DNA of 38,629 bases from Candidatus Obscuribacterales bacterium (GTDB lineage Bacteria; Cyanobacteriota; Vampirovibrionia; Obscuribacterales; Obscuribacteraceae): the NCBI GenBank assembly GCA_020050835.1, contig JAGVKB010000022.1, positions 1 to 38,629 of the forward strand, written 5' to 3'. The position numbers and the translations under genes are program-made. Under the pieces are notes generated by a model. It searched no databases and was not told the DNA's origin. It worked only from the letters and a program-made list of their open reading frames with translations. Position 1 is the stretch's first letter, and each line of letters begins with the position of its first letter. This document shows positions 1 to 7,550 of the stretch, piece by piece.

Positions 1-1
1 A

Positions 2-700
2 GCACTCGCAATACTACTATCCGGCACCGCTTCGGCTCAAGCGGAAACCTTCAATCTCTCTGCCTCGTGGGAAGAACGGGTGTTGCCGCGAATACATTCC
101 GGGGCGGTCTTCGATCGGTCGATGCTGCCACCTCAGCAACCAGAGTCAGAAAATTGGTACATCGTCCCTGATTGGCTGGCTGGTGAATGGCAGTATTTCG
201 AGGCCACTCAGTACAAGATGGGCAAAAAAGGCCGCCCTCAGCAAACTCGCGCCGCCGATCACGGCATGGTCCGCTGGGGGTGCATGCAAGATCGCTCCGG
301 CGTCTGGTGGGACACGCACCGAGTGCCGTTTGTGACGCGATCTGAGTCGGCTACGAATTACGTGGTGCAAACGGTGTTCAAAGCCTCGGCGCGACAACGG
401 ACAGCAAACGAATTTGAAGCAGTCACTGAAGCGGTTTTAGTCTCTTACTCGAAAGCCACGGGAGTGATCACTTCGGTGAATCGCACGACCTGCCGAGGTG
501 TGTACATGCCAACCCCGAATGGCACTATCCATGGACAGCAAGCAGTGGAGTCGAGCATCAACGGCAAGTTGGTTCTCGCAGTCGAGCACTACAGATTCAC
601 GCCACCGGTTTTCAACCCGATCTGGCCCGACGGCACAGATCTCCGCCCAAGCTTCGCGCGCTATCTGAGCGAGCACGGCATGGCGCATCTGATACCGTGA
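2..700 (+). CDS. Secreted protein of unknown function, 5' end cut by window edge
   Basis: The reading frame is open from the first bases of the window to the TGA at 698-700, so the true start lies outside. The first visible residues, ALAILLSGTASA followed by QAETF, look like the hydrophobic core and AxA cleavage site of a Sec signal peptide. The GTG at 80 is therefore only an internal codon and the mature protein has about 215 residues. The mature part is rich in Trp and aromatic residues (for example VPDWLAGEWQYFEA, then VRWGC and GVWWDTH) and has two cysteines. It shows no membrane segment after the signal. I do not recognise the family; an extracytoplasmic binding or envelope protein is only a guess. 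It faces the minus-strand integrase cluster tail to tail. Confidence 0.7.
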   Translation, partial: ALAILLSGTASAQAETFNLSASWEERVLPRIHSGAVFDRSMLPPQQPESENWYIVPDWLAGEWQYFEATQYKMGKKGRPQQTRAADHGMVRWGCMQDRSGVWWDTHRVPFVTRSESATNYVVQTVFKASARQRTANEFEAVTEAVLVSYSKATGVITSVNRTTCRGVYMPTPNGTIHGQQAVESSINGKLVLAVEHYRFTPPVFNPIWPDGTDLRPSFARYLSEHGMAHLIP

Positions 701-708
701 AGCCGAAC

Positions 709-960
709 CTAAGCGTCTTTAACGTGGAGATTTAATTTGGCGACGGCGGCATCAAAGCGCTGCTCGGGCAACCGATTGCTATACGCGTTTGAGTAGTTGC
801 GAGACGCTATTGCTAGCGACGTCTCATTCCACTTGAGTTCAGTCTCCGCAATGTAAATCACATCGCGTCGCCGCGCCTTAAGTGTGATTTCGTCCCGTTT
901 GCAGGTGCCGCAGGTCGCTAGTATGTACTCATCCAGGTAACTTAGGCTCACAACCCTCAC
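709..960 (-). CDS. Small hypothetical protein with a CxxC motif
   Basis: The 83-residue frame starts at a GTG only 4 bp after the stop of the upstream minus-strand gene, which suggests translational coupling in the integrase operon. The protein has one CGTC pair near residue 17 and a basic, mixed alpha/beta-like sequence; there is no signal peptide or membrane segment. The amino-acid composition looks like real protein rather than a shadow, and no better frame competes on the other strand. I do not recognise it. The start could also be the GTG three codons downstream. It may be a truncated relic of a longer gene within the mobile element. Confidence 0.45.
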   Translation of the reverse strand: MRVVSLSYLDEYILATCGTCKRDEITLKARRRDVIYIAETELKWNETSLAIASRNYSNAYSNRLPEQRFDAAVAKLNLHVKDA

Positions 961-964
961 CTCG

Positions 965-1486
965 CTACGGTGTAATCAGCCCGGTGTTGGGATTGAAGTT
1001 GCCCGGCGTGTTGAAGTTATTCCCGAGCTCGCCATCGGCGCAAGTCCGCATGTGCCCTGCAACAAAGGTGCCGTTCGAAGTCATATATCCAGGCACCCAG
1101 ACGCGGCAAGGACTGGACCTGTTTTTATTGCCGCGAAGCAGGAAGTACGCGCCAGTGGCGAGCCCACCGAGGGCCGCAAGACCAAACAATGCCCTGAGCG
1201 CTCCGTGACCGGTCGAGGCTGGCTGGCTGGGTAATGGCGGCGGATAGTTTCGGAGCGTCTGGTACGGCGGGCCCATCGGCGTTGGCGTGAGTGATTGCGA
1301 CCACTGCGGCGGCAGCGTGAATTGACCTTGCTGCACCGCCGTCGGCGGTGCTATCGGCGTACCATCGGCGGCACGAGCCGTGACGCTCTCGTCTTCCTCC
1401 CAGCCAGATGGAGCAACCGCCGGGCTGTCAGCTAGAGCTGGAGTGCTCGACAGTAAAAGAAGCAGAGCCAACAGAAAGCAGCGCAT
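965..1486 (-). CDS. Signal-peptide and membrane-segment protein with GTYV-H-RT type C-terminus
   Basis: I chose the ATG at 1486 (173 residues) rather than the far end of the open frame. It begins a clear signal peptide (MRCFLLALLLLLSS, then TPALA|DS) and is preceded by a GGGGTGG ribosome site. The mature part begins with a Pro/Gln/Thr-rich region. A hydrophobic helix follows (RALFGLAALGGLATGAYFLL, about residues 98-117) with positive residues after it. The C-terminus reads VPGYMTSNGTFVAGHMRT, then a DG and a GNFNPNTG. This G-T-[YF]-V-x-x-H-x-R-T ... GN-x-NP-x-TG pattern is known from short secreted or phage/element-borne proteins whose role is unclear. It lies 40 bp after the integrase stop on the same strand, so it is probably cotranscribed cargo of the element. 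Confidence 0.65.
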   Translation of the reverse strand: MRCFLLALLLLLSSTPALADSPAVAPSGWEEDESVTARAADGTPIAPPTAVQQGQFTLPPQWSQSLTPTPMGPPYQTLRNYPPPLPSQPASTGHGALRALFGLAALGGLATGAYFLLRGNKNRSSPCRVWVPGYMTSNGTFVAGHMRTCADGELGNNFNTPGNFNPNTGLITP

Positions 1487-1526
1487 ATTCCACCCCTGGG
1501 ATCTCACTTCCCTCTCCGTTGCCCTG

Positions 1527-2693
1527 CTAAACGGTTTGTGGAGAATTATTGCATTGCAGTATGGCGGCGATGGCGGCCTCCATTGCGGTTCTAACCGAGG
1601 CAAGGTCTAGCCTCGCATAGATTTGAGTGCTTGCTAAATGGCGATGCCCCATCGTTTTGGAAATTACAGATATATTGGCGCCAGTCATAGCTTCCCAGCT
1701 TGCAAGGGTTCTGCGGAGATCGTGAATGTTTAGATCGCGCAGATTTGTAGACTCGCGAAGCTTTCCCCAGGATACTTGAAACCTTGTCCGGTAGCCGGTA
1801 GAAGACTTGCTGCTCGGAAAGACCCACGCAGTGTGATTGTTTAGCTGTCGGGACTCGAGAATTGAAACAGCTGACGGTATTAGCGGCACGAACTGTGGTT
1901 GACCGTTTTTAGTGTCCGGTATGCACCACACGTAGCGGTCCATGTCTATATCCTGCCAACGCATTGATGCGACATTGGTCTTTCGGGCGCCCGTGTACAA
2001 GCAAAGTAGGTAAAACGCGCCGCTTTCGTCGAGCGACTCTACCGCTTTCAAGAAGACGGGGATCTCAGCCGGCAGCAGGAATCGCTCACGCTGATTACGC
2101 TTGAATTTCTTCACCCGCGACGCGGGATTGTGCTCCACAAGATCCCAGTCAATGCCTTTGTTGAACATGGCGCTCAACAGGGTAATTGCATGGTTGGCCG
2201 CTCTGGGTCCGTGAAGCCGCCCTATTTCGGCGTGCCAGTGCTGTACTTGCGCCTTAGACAAGGCTAGCAAGGGTAACCCCTTAATCGGTCCAAAGTAGTT
2301 CCGAAAGTAGCCTTCCATTTCCTTCCACGTCTTGCAGTGCGGTTTTGCGTGGTGCTCAAGGTACTCTCGGAATAGATGTTCTACGGTGCCGGCGCTTGCC
2401 GCTGAGGTGGCTCGAGGATCTGTACCTCGCCCTATTTGCGATATGAGCTCGATTGCCCGCTGGCGTGCCGCCTGAATCGTCATTACAGGGTACTTGCCCA
2501 AAGTCATTTTGATCGGCTTACCTCGCAGAGTCTGGTACAGCAAGAAAGTCTTGGAGCCAGTCCACGAGCAAAGCACGCACAGGTATCTCACTTTGAGATC
2601 GTAATAAGCCTCGCTTTTGCCGGATGCTGGGAGCCGAAGCCCATCCAGCCACCTTTTGGTAAATACGACTCGTCGAGGTTTTTTACGCGCCAT
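1527..2693 (-). CDS. int: Tyrosine recombinase / integrase, P4-like
   Basis: This 388-residue protein has the size and layout of P4-type integrases. It has an N-terminal arm-binding domain (about residues 1-95, with the family-like LTLGKYP-type stretch MTLGKYPVMTIQAARQRA), a core-binding helical domain (about 105-205) and a C-terminal catalytic domain. All key catalytic residues are visible: Arg237 in TGARKTNV, Lys in the TKNGQ beta-hairpin near 262, His324 and Arg327 in HDLRR, His350 in MGHRH, and the nucleophile Tyr359 in TQIYARL. The enzyme would cut and rejoin element and chromosome DNA at att sites. The ATG is clear and the gene reads away from a non-coding stretch at 2700-3029 that holds a tRNA-end-like sequence, the usual arrangement at the edge of an integrated element. 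The element would extend leftward beyond the window. Confidence 0.93.
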   Translation of the reverse strand: MARKKPRRVVFTKRWLDGLRLPASGKSEAYYDLKVRYLCVLCSWTGSKTFLLYQTLRGKPIKMTLGKYPVMTIQAARQRAIELISQIGRGTDPRATSAASAGTVEHLFREYLEHHAKPHCKTWKEMEGYFRNYFGPIKGLPLLALSKAQVQHWHAEIGRLHGPRAANHAITLLSAMFNKGIDWDLVEHNPASRVKKFKRNQRERFLLPAEIPVFLKAVESLDESGAFYLLCLYTGARKTNVASMRWQDIDMDRYVWCIPDTKNGQPQFVPLIPSAVSILESRQLNNHTAWVFPSSKSSTGYRTRFQVSWGKLRESTNLRDLNIHDLRRTLASWEAMTGANISVISKTMGHRHLASTQIYARLDLASVRTAMEAAIAAILQCNNSPQTV

Positions 2694-3029
2694 GGCAAGT
2701 AAATACCCGGCTAGTTCCCGCTAGAGCTAGCCACCCCCTGGATTGTCACTTATTTCATGCCACAAACGGTAGACGCTTAAACGGTGGGCGTTAGCGGATC
2801 CTTTCCCCGTGTTTATGGGGGTTCCTGTCGCAAAGATAAAGACTTCGAATCCCCTTATCTCCAGGTCTTTCCACGCAGAGCCCCAATGCTAGATCGAGGC
2901 GGACCGGTGAGCAGCCGCCAGCAGGCGGGTACTGCCGGTTGAGCCGGCGCTTGAGTTGGTCCGGTTAAGCGCATTCTCTGTCTTTGCAGAGCCGGTCGAC
3001 AGATAGCGGTCTTTCAAAAGACTGGCTGC
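2694..3029. other. Non-coding stretch between integrase and kinase genes
   Basis: I see no credible gene here. The stretch holds the possible att edge at 2845-2872 and a GC-rich hairpin around 2915-2928 (CCGCC, loop AGCA, GGCGG) with no T-run on either side. It also holds CTCTG/CAGAG arms near 2976-2991 and a GTCTTT/AAAGAC inverted repeat at 3009-3022. The last lies just after the stop codon of the minus-strand kinase gene and could contribute to its 3' end. None of these is a convincing rho-independent terminator. Confidence 0.4.
2845..2872 (+). other. Possible attachment-site edge: tRNA/tmRNA 3'-end-like sequence
   Basis: The sequence contains TTCGAATCCCC followed 8 bp later by CCA, which resembles a T-loop, the 3' half of a T-stem and the 3' end of a tRNA or tmRNA. 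AGATAA/TTATCT arms flank it as an imperfect hairpin. The 5' half of a T-stem and an acceptor strand are missing upstream, so it is not a complete RNA gene. Its place about 150 bp from the start of a P4-type integrase makes a duplicated RNA-gene 3' end (att core) plausible. The matching copy should lie to the left of the window. This is inference. Confidence 0.2.
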
Positions 3030-4298
3030 TTACTGCGTGACCTGTAGCGAATAAGCCAAATTCTCGAGATCCTCGCGCACGGACTTTGCGGAGTCGTATC
3101 GCCGATCCGGCTCTACCTCGAGCATCCTAAAAACGATTGACTCCAAGGCTTGCGGAAGATCGAGATCTGGTCTTACCACTGTCATCGGAAGCGGTTTTTC
3201 TCTAAATCGATTGAGCATCGTATCGAAGTCGCTGTTGCCCAGGAATAATCTGATGCCGGTCAGACATTCATAGAACACGCAACCAAGCGAGAAAATGTCA
3301 GACCGTTGGTCGACCAGCTTGCTGGTGCATTGTTCCGGGCTCATGTAGCAAGGGCTGCCGAAAACTTGATGCGGGGAGGTCATTACGTTACTTTGCAAGT
3401 CTGACCGCTCGACTAATTTTAAGATTCCGAAATCGACAATCTTGACACGCTCGAAATCTTGATCGAGATCAATCAGCATTATATTGCTTGGCTTCAAGTC
3501 TCTGTGAATTACTCCCTTGCCGTGTGCGTGAAAGAGTGCGGCGCAGCAATCGATAAAGTATCTAAGCGCGCGCCGTAGCGGAATCTGATGAATCTCTTGC
3601 AGCAACTCATGAAGCGCTCTGCCCTCCAGGTACTCCATGACGATGCAAGGTGAGCCGTCAGGCAGCGAGCCGTAGTCAAAGATCGTCACGATGTTGGGAT
3701 GGGCCAATTGACTGACTGCTTGCGCCTCCAGCTTGAACCGGTGGAGACTCTCTTGGTCGTTGGCGCTGTGTGCTTTCAGCATCTTGAGGGCGACGGTGCG
3801 ATTCAACAAGGTATCCTTCGCTTTGTAAACGAAACCCATCGCACCTTCTCCCAATGGGTTCAATAGCTCGTATCGATCGAGCAGAAGATTGCCCGAGGCT
3901 GCCGGAGATTGAACTTGCGGCGGTGTCGCTGCCGGTGCACTTCTTCTCAACAGATTTTTCAGGCGTGCCGCTAATTCGCGTGGTTGAAACGGCTTTACCA
4001 AGAAATCGTCCGCTCCCGCCTCGAAGCCAGCTTCCTTCGAGGCCACACTGCTTCGTCCGGTTAGCATTAGTACCGGAGCGGCCCCGCCGGACTCTTTGTA
4101 TTCGCGGCAGAGATCGAGTCCGCTGGCGCCTGGCATGTCCCAATCGAGAACGACGATGTCGAATCCACCACCTTTGAGCGCTGCTCGACCGCTAATGCCG
4201 TTGTGCTGGAGCAAGACCTCATACTGGTTTGCTTCGAGCCACTCTTTGAGCAGCACAGACATCTGCTGATCGTCATCGACTAGCAGAATTCTTGTCAT
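3030..4298 (-). CDS. Receiver domain fused to a Ser/Thr protein kinase
   Basis: Residues 1-119 are a CheY-like receiver with the acidic pocket D8-D10, phosphoacceptor D52 (VVLDWDMPG), T80 and K102 (LVKPF). A short Ala/Pro linker leads to a complete Hanks-type kinase (about 143-410). It has the Gly-loop LGEGAMGFVY (149-158), K172 (VALKML), helix-C E191, the catalytic loop HRDLKPSN with D267 and N272, DFG with D289, and SPEQ in place of APE. It has no membrane segment, PASTA or sensor domain, so input should come by phosphotransfer to D52 and output as Ser/Thr phosphorylation in the cytoplasm. An SD-like GGGAGC lies 4 bp before the ATG. The gene is divergent from the TPR gene at 4540. Its cognate histidine kinase and substrates are unknown; the kinase at 9808-11646 is the only candidate in view. 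Confidence 0.93.
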   Translation of the reverse strand: MTRILLVDDDQQMSVLLKEWLEANQYEVLLQHNGISGRAALKGGGFDIVVLDWDMPGASGLDLCREYKESGGAAPVLMLTGRSSVASKEAGFEAGADDFLVKPFQPRELAARLKNLLRRSAPAATPPQVQSPAASGNLLLDRYELLNPLGEGAMGFVYKAKDTLLNRTVALKMLKAHSANDQESLHRFKLEAQAVSQLAHPNIVTIFDYGSLPDGSPCIVMEYLEGRALHELLQEIHQIPLRRALRYFIDCCAALFHAHGKGVIHRDLKPSNIMLIDLDQDFERVKIVDFGILKLVERSDLQSNVMTSPHQVFGSPCYMSPEQCTSKLVDQRSDIFSLGCVFYECLTGIRLFLGNSDFDTMLNRFREKPLPMTVVRPDLDLPQALESIVFRMLEVEPDRRYDSAKSVREDLENLAYSLQVTQ

Positions 4299-4392
4299 TT
4301 AAGCTCCCGATAGTCGCATGCCACCTGGTCCGAACGATGCCTGAAACCCTCGGCTCTGGAATGGGAATTCAGGAAAGGCTCAAGGTCGCACA

Positions 4393-4407
4393 TTTGCCAG
4401 TGGCAAA
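4393..4407. promoter_or_regulatory. Inverted repeat in the divergent intergenic region
   Basis: TTTGCC and GGCAAA are perfect 6-bp arms around AGT, in the middle of the 241-bp gap between the divergent receiver-kinase gene and the TPR gene. Position and symmetry suit a dimeric regulator operator, but a single short palindrome can arise by chance. I found no convincing -35/-10 pair beside it. Confidence 0.3.
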
Positions 4408-4539
4408 GTTGTCCAGCTTCATATAGCCCAATTTCGGTGGATTCTAAACTCTCATGCGCTAACAGCAGGCAAAGACCAGATTCAAAAGGTGGTTTTTACT
4501 CAGCTGAAGGAGCCTCGTTGAGCTTGGGTACAAGAGGTT

Positions 4540-5985
4540 TTGGTAAGGGCTTGTCTCCGCGTAGATTTGTGGTATGAAAAGTTGAGCAGTGCGCTTACCG
4601 AGAAGAAGAGGAGCAACGGACTGGCAGTCAGCCAGTTGAAGCTGGCATCATGGTCTATGTCCATTGTGCTTTCGGTTTCATTACTGAGTTTAGTTCCCTC
4701 GGAGCTTTCGGCAGCCGAAGCCCTGGAGAATTCCAGACTTGATGGTGTAACCGAATATAGAATGGGTGACCTTGAAAAGTCTGAGGCGAGCTTGAAGCAG
4801 GCTATTGCCGAGGCAGAGCTCTGTAAATCTCCGGTTGAAGTTGAGCTGCTACTAGATCTAGCAGATCTCTATACCAAGCTCGGTCGCTATGCAGAAGCGC
4901 AACGGTGTCTGCAACGGGCGATTGAGCACCTGCGTAAGTCGGAAGGTAATGACAGTCTGCGACTGATTTTTCCGATAAATAGGCTTTCCGATCTGCACGT
5001 ATTGGCGGAAGACCAGCGCGAGTGCCTGTCACTGGAGAAGGAAGCGTTGCGGATCATGCAGACGGCTGTGTCGGACAAGAGTCCGGCTCTCCTGCGCCAG
5101 CTCAATCGTTTGCATGCCGGCCTCGTTTACACCGGTGCTGACGAGCGTTATGTCCGATGGATTTACGAGATATCGAAGGTGCAGTCAGGCAGACAGAAAA
5201 CGGAGATGTTTCCAGTCCTCTGCAGTGAATATGCCGTGGCGCTGTCATTGAATGGGAAGGACACGCAAGCCGAACCAATTGCCAGAGAGGCAGTAGATTG
5301 CTCTGAGAAGGTCTTCGACAAGCGTGATTCCAGAGCGATATTGACGGTCGGAGTCTTGGCAATGGTGCTTCGGGCGCAAGGAAAGCGGGAAGAGGCTGAC
5401 CGGCAGTTTGATCTGGCAATCAGTCGAGCTCGCCAAATGCCCTTTCCAACTCAAGACGATGCGAATCGTCTGGTAGGGCTTGCGGACGTTTACTTCAAAA
5501 AGTCCATGACTCAGCAATCTGATCGAGTCTATGACGCGGTGCTTCCCTTGCGCCGGCAAAGTTGCTTTAAGCCTTTTTACGGAGACAAAGATGTGTACCT
5601 GAGGGCTGCGAAGGTTAAATGGCAAGCCGGAGACAAAGAGCAGTCCAGGAAGCTGCTCCTAGAATTTTTTCAGGACGCAGAGGTTGTCTACGGCAAAAGG
5701 CGCTTGGCAATGGCTCAATATCTTAACAACACCGGTGCGTACTTGAAGAGTCAAAGGTTTCTCGAGCTTGCTGCTTCAGTGTTTGAAAAGTCAGTTTCAA
5801 TCCTTGCTTCCGCCCCGGATGCTCGACCAGCTGATCAGGTGGTTGCGCTCAAGCGATTGGCAAGAACTTATAGAGAGCTGGGAGATTCGAAACGAGCAGA
5901 GCTGCTCTTCTCGAAGGCTCAAGCGATGTCGGAAAAGTATGGAATCAAGCGGAAAGTTTGGACTGGTGCTCGTCAGGGTAGATGA
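4540..5985 (+). CDS. Secreted or membrane-anchored TPR-repeat protein
   Basis: The protein has up to 481 residues. Residues 40-59 form a hydrophobic segment (MSIVLSVSLLSLVPSELSA) followed by AAEAL, which reads as a signal peptide or anchor with a long charged N-terminal extension. The frame opens at a TTG (4540) with AGAGG 3 bp upstream. An ATG at 4657 would give a signal peptide without a basic n-region and has no ribosome site, so the start is uncertain. From about residue 65 to the end there are many helix pairs with TPR spacing (YRMGDLEKSEASLKQAI; LYTKLGRYAEAQRCLQRAI; LRAQGKREEADRQFDLAI; YRELGDSKRAELLFSKA). These would act as a protein-protein scaffold in the periplasm or at the inner membrane. 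It stands immediately before an OmpR-type regulator, with 61 bp between them, suggesting cotranscription. Confidence 0.8.
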   Translation: MVRACLRVDLWYEKLSSALTEKKRSNGLAVSQLKLASWSMSIVLSVSLLSLVPSELSAAEALENSRLDGVTEYRMGDLEKSEASLKQAIAEAELCKSPVEVELLLDLADLYTKLGRYAEAQRCLQRAIEHLRKSEGNDSLRLIFPINRLSDLHVLAEDQRECLSLEKEALRIMQTAVSDKSPALLRQLNRLHAGLVYTGADERYVRWIYEISKVQSGRQKTEMFPVLCSEYAVALSLNGKDTQAEPIAREAVDCSEKVFDKRDSRAILTVGVLAMVLRAQGKREEADRQFDLAISRARQMPFPTQDDANRLVGLADVYFKKSMTQQSDRVYDAVLPLRRQSCFKPFYGDKDVYLRAAKVKWQAGDKEQSRKLLLEFFQDAEVVYGKRRLAMAQYLNNTGAYLKSQRFLELAASVFEKSVSILASAPDARPADQVVALKRLARTYRELGDSKRAELLFSKAQAMSEKYGIKRKVWTGARQGR

Positions 5986-6046
5986 CCTGTAAGACCGGTT
6001 CTGTTGTGCAGTTTACCGACCTGGAGACTCTCCGGAGATTGCTGGA

Positions 6047-6718
6047 ATGGCTAAAATACTGGTGGTTGAGGACGATAGCGAGATCCTCAACTCGGTCAGG
6101 AAAATCCTGGAAAGCGAGCACCATACGGTAGAGACGGCCAGTGATGGCAAGGATGGCTGGCACTTTATGACGGTGTACGATTATGATTTGATTGTGCTCG
6201 ACTGGCAGCTTCCCGACAAGCAGGGTCTGGACATTATGAGAGACTATCGCTCCAATGGGGGAGGGACTCCGATTCTCATGCTCACCGGCAGGACTTCGAT
6301 TTCCGATAAAGAGCAGGGACTGGATACGGGAGCCGATGACTATCTAACCAAGCCATTTGCAGGTCGAGAGCTGTCTGCCAGGGTGCGAGCGCTGTTGAGA
6401 AGACCGGCTCAAGCGGTTGAAAACGTCTTGTCGGTGGGCGGACTGGTTCTGGATCCAGTCAAGTATTCTGTCACCAAAAACGGACAGCATGTGGACCTTC
6501 AGCCCCGGGAATTTCAGCTTCTGGAATTCTTCATGCGCAATCCGAATCGAGTGTTCGAGCAGGATGCTGTGCTCAACAGAGTATGGAAATCGGATTCGGA
6601 AGCGACGACCGAAGCATTGCGCAGCGCTATACGCAGATTGCGACAGAAAGTTGATCCGGAAGGGCAGCTGCTACAGACTGTATACGGGGTTGGCTTTGTA
6701 TTTCGCAGCCGGGATTAG
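6047..6718 (+). CDS. OmpR/PhoB-family response regulator
   Basis: The 223-residue protein has the usual two domains. The receiver (1-118) carries E8, D9 and D10, phosphoacceptor D52 in VLDWQLP, T80 and K102 in YLTKPF. The winged-helix domain (about 127-222) carries the PREFQLLEFFMRNPNRVF motif, the recognition-helix region ALRSAIRRLRQKVD and the terminal hairpin VYGVGFVFRS. It would bind direct-repeat DNA as a phosphorylated dimer and activate transcription. It sits just before the Tad-like block and 20 bp from the first copy of the 11-bp-phased motif (6738-6775), so it is the first candidate to bind that motif. The partner kinase may be the membrane histidine kinase at 9808-11646. The receiver closely resembles the receivers of the genes at 3030-4298 and 36278-36952. 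Confidence 0.95.
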   Translation: MAKILVVEDDSEILNSVRKILESEHHTVETASDGKDGWHFMTVYDYDLIVLDWQLPDKQGLDIMRDYRSNGGGTPILMLTGRTSISDKEQGLDTGADDYLTKPFAGRELSARVRALLRRPAQAVENVLSVGGLVLDPVKYSVTKNGQHVDLQPREFQLLEFFMRNPNRVFEQDAVLNRVWKSDSEATTEALRSAIRRLRQKVDPEGQLLQTVYGVGFVFRSRD

Positions 6719-6737
6719 CAGACTGGAGATCATGTGC

Positions 6738-6804
6738 ATTTCACAACTTGGACGCAAGTCTGATTAATTTCTGACCCCGGCTCGACACGACCGGCTCATA
6801 TAGT
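6738..6804 (+). promoter_or_regulatory. Phased direct-repeat activator site plus -10 element, copy A
   Basis: CACAA at 6742, CGCAA at 6753 (11 bp later) and CTGAC at 6771 are followed by TATAGT at 6799-6804. The same elements recur with identical spacing before the genes at 7551 and 11834. No good -35 hexamer is present, so an activator probably takes its place. The expected transcript would start near 6811, leaving a leader of about 34 bases before the ATG at 6845. Confidence 0.6.
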
Positions 6805-6844
6805 TTCCTCGGCAGTCAGGAGCAGAAGAGCGGGGAATTCGACT

Positions 6845-7423
6845 ATGGGCAATTTGAGCCGGGGAAGTGCTGTTGCGATTCGCAGGCACGGTTACAGGCG
6901 TGCTTCCGGTAATGTGGTGGCGGAGTTTCCCGCTGCGCTATTCTTATTCTTGATTTTCTTACTGTTTCCGTTGATCGACCTTGCCACCATAACTTTGCGG
7001 GCTACGACAGTTTATGTGGCGGCATTCTCGGCTGCTCGCGCCGCTGGCAGAGCCGAGACATTCGAGTCTGACACTTTCGGCGGAAAGTTGTCTGCCATCA
7101 ATATCGCCAGGCAAGAAGTTGTGCGCACAAAACAGGCTGGCGCACTGGGGGTGACAATGAGCAATCCTGATGTGCACGTGTCGATTGTTGGTTCGCCATT
7201 GCAGGAGAGCTTACCGGCGATCCGGCAGCAGCAGAAGCTCAGTCCGAATGTTTCAATCTCGGACTATCTGTTTCAAGTTGAAGTAACAGTCGTCGGTCGC
7301 GTGGAGCCATTGGTCAAGCTCAATGCCGGACTGTTCGGAAATGTGCCAGGACTGTCAGCTCCACTCATTATTACAGCGTCTTTTAGGGAGTTTTGCGAGC
7401 ACCCGGGCGGGTTGACCGGTTAG
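6845..7423 (+). CDS. TadE-like pseudopilin
   Basis: The 192-residue protein has a basic N-terminus, then G22-NVVA-E27-F, which matches the Flp-type prepilin-peptidase motif G|xxxxE[FY], and a long hydrophobic helix (about 29-58). This is the TadE arrangement. The rest is a small soluble domain with beta-strand character, expected outside the inner membrane. TadE-type proteins are minor pseudopilins of tight-adherence (Flp) pili and related secretion machines. GGGGA lies 8 bp before the ATG. It is followed by a TadG/VWA gene and a second TadE-like gene on the same strand, but each of the first two has its own copy of the phased motif, so they form separate, co-regulated transcription units. 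No TadA, TadB, TadC or secretin gene is in the window. Confidence 0.8.
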   Translation: MGNLSRGSAVAIRRHGYRRASGNVVAEFPAALFLFLIFLLFPLIDLATITLRATTVYVAAFSAARAAGRAETFESDTFGGKLSAINIARQEVVRTKQAGALGVTMSNPDVHVSIVGSPLQESLPAIRQQQKLSPNVSISDYLFQVEVTVVGRVEPLVKLNAGLFGNVPGLSAPLIITASFREFCEHPGGLTG

Positions 7424-7450
7424 CTTCCTGATCACAACCGGATTTGGTGT

Positions 7451-7516
7451 TTTCACAAATCGGACGCACGTTGGACGAAATTCTGACGCGCTCGGGACGC
7501 GGTCTGTGCGTAAAGT
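7451..7516 (+). promoter_or_regulatory. Phased direct-repeat activator site plus -10 element, copy B
   Basis: CACAA at 7454, CGCAC at 7465 (11 bp later), CTGAC at 7483 and TAAAGT at 7511-7516 reproduce the geometry of copies A and C exactly (28 bp from the start of CTGAC to the -10 element). It lies in the 127-bp gap between the first TadE-like gene and the VWA gene. It places the transcript start near 7523, which rules out the GTG at 7506 as start of the next gene. Confidence 0.6.
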
Positions 7517-7550
7517 GTCAATCAAGAAGGCGAGCGGAGGTTTCAAAAGA

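Noticed and set aside
984-1610. Plus-strand frames opposite the integrase cargo
   Set aside because: They are antisense to a gene with a clear signal peptide and ribosome site; composition is shadow-like.
2780-2880. Complete tRNA or tmRNA gene
   Set aside because: A TTCGAAT loop and CCA-like end are present, but the 5' half of the T-stem, an anticodon arm and a matching acceptor strand are missing. Kept only as a possible att remnant.
2911-2930. Rho-independent terminator
   Set aside because: The CCGCC/GGCGG hairpin is stable but no T-run follows on either strand.
7506-7550. GTG at 7506 as start of the VWA gene
   Set aside because: It lies upstream of the inferred -10 element (7511-7516) and lacks a ribosome site; the ATG at 7551 has GGAGG upstream.
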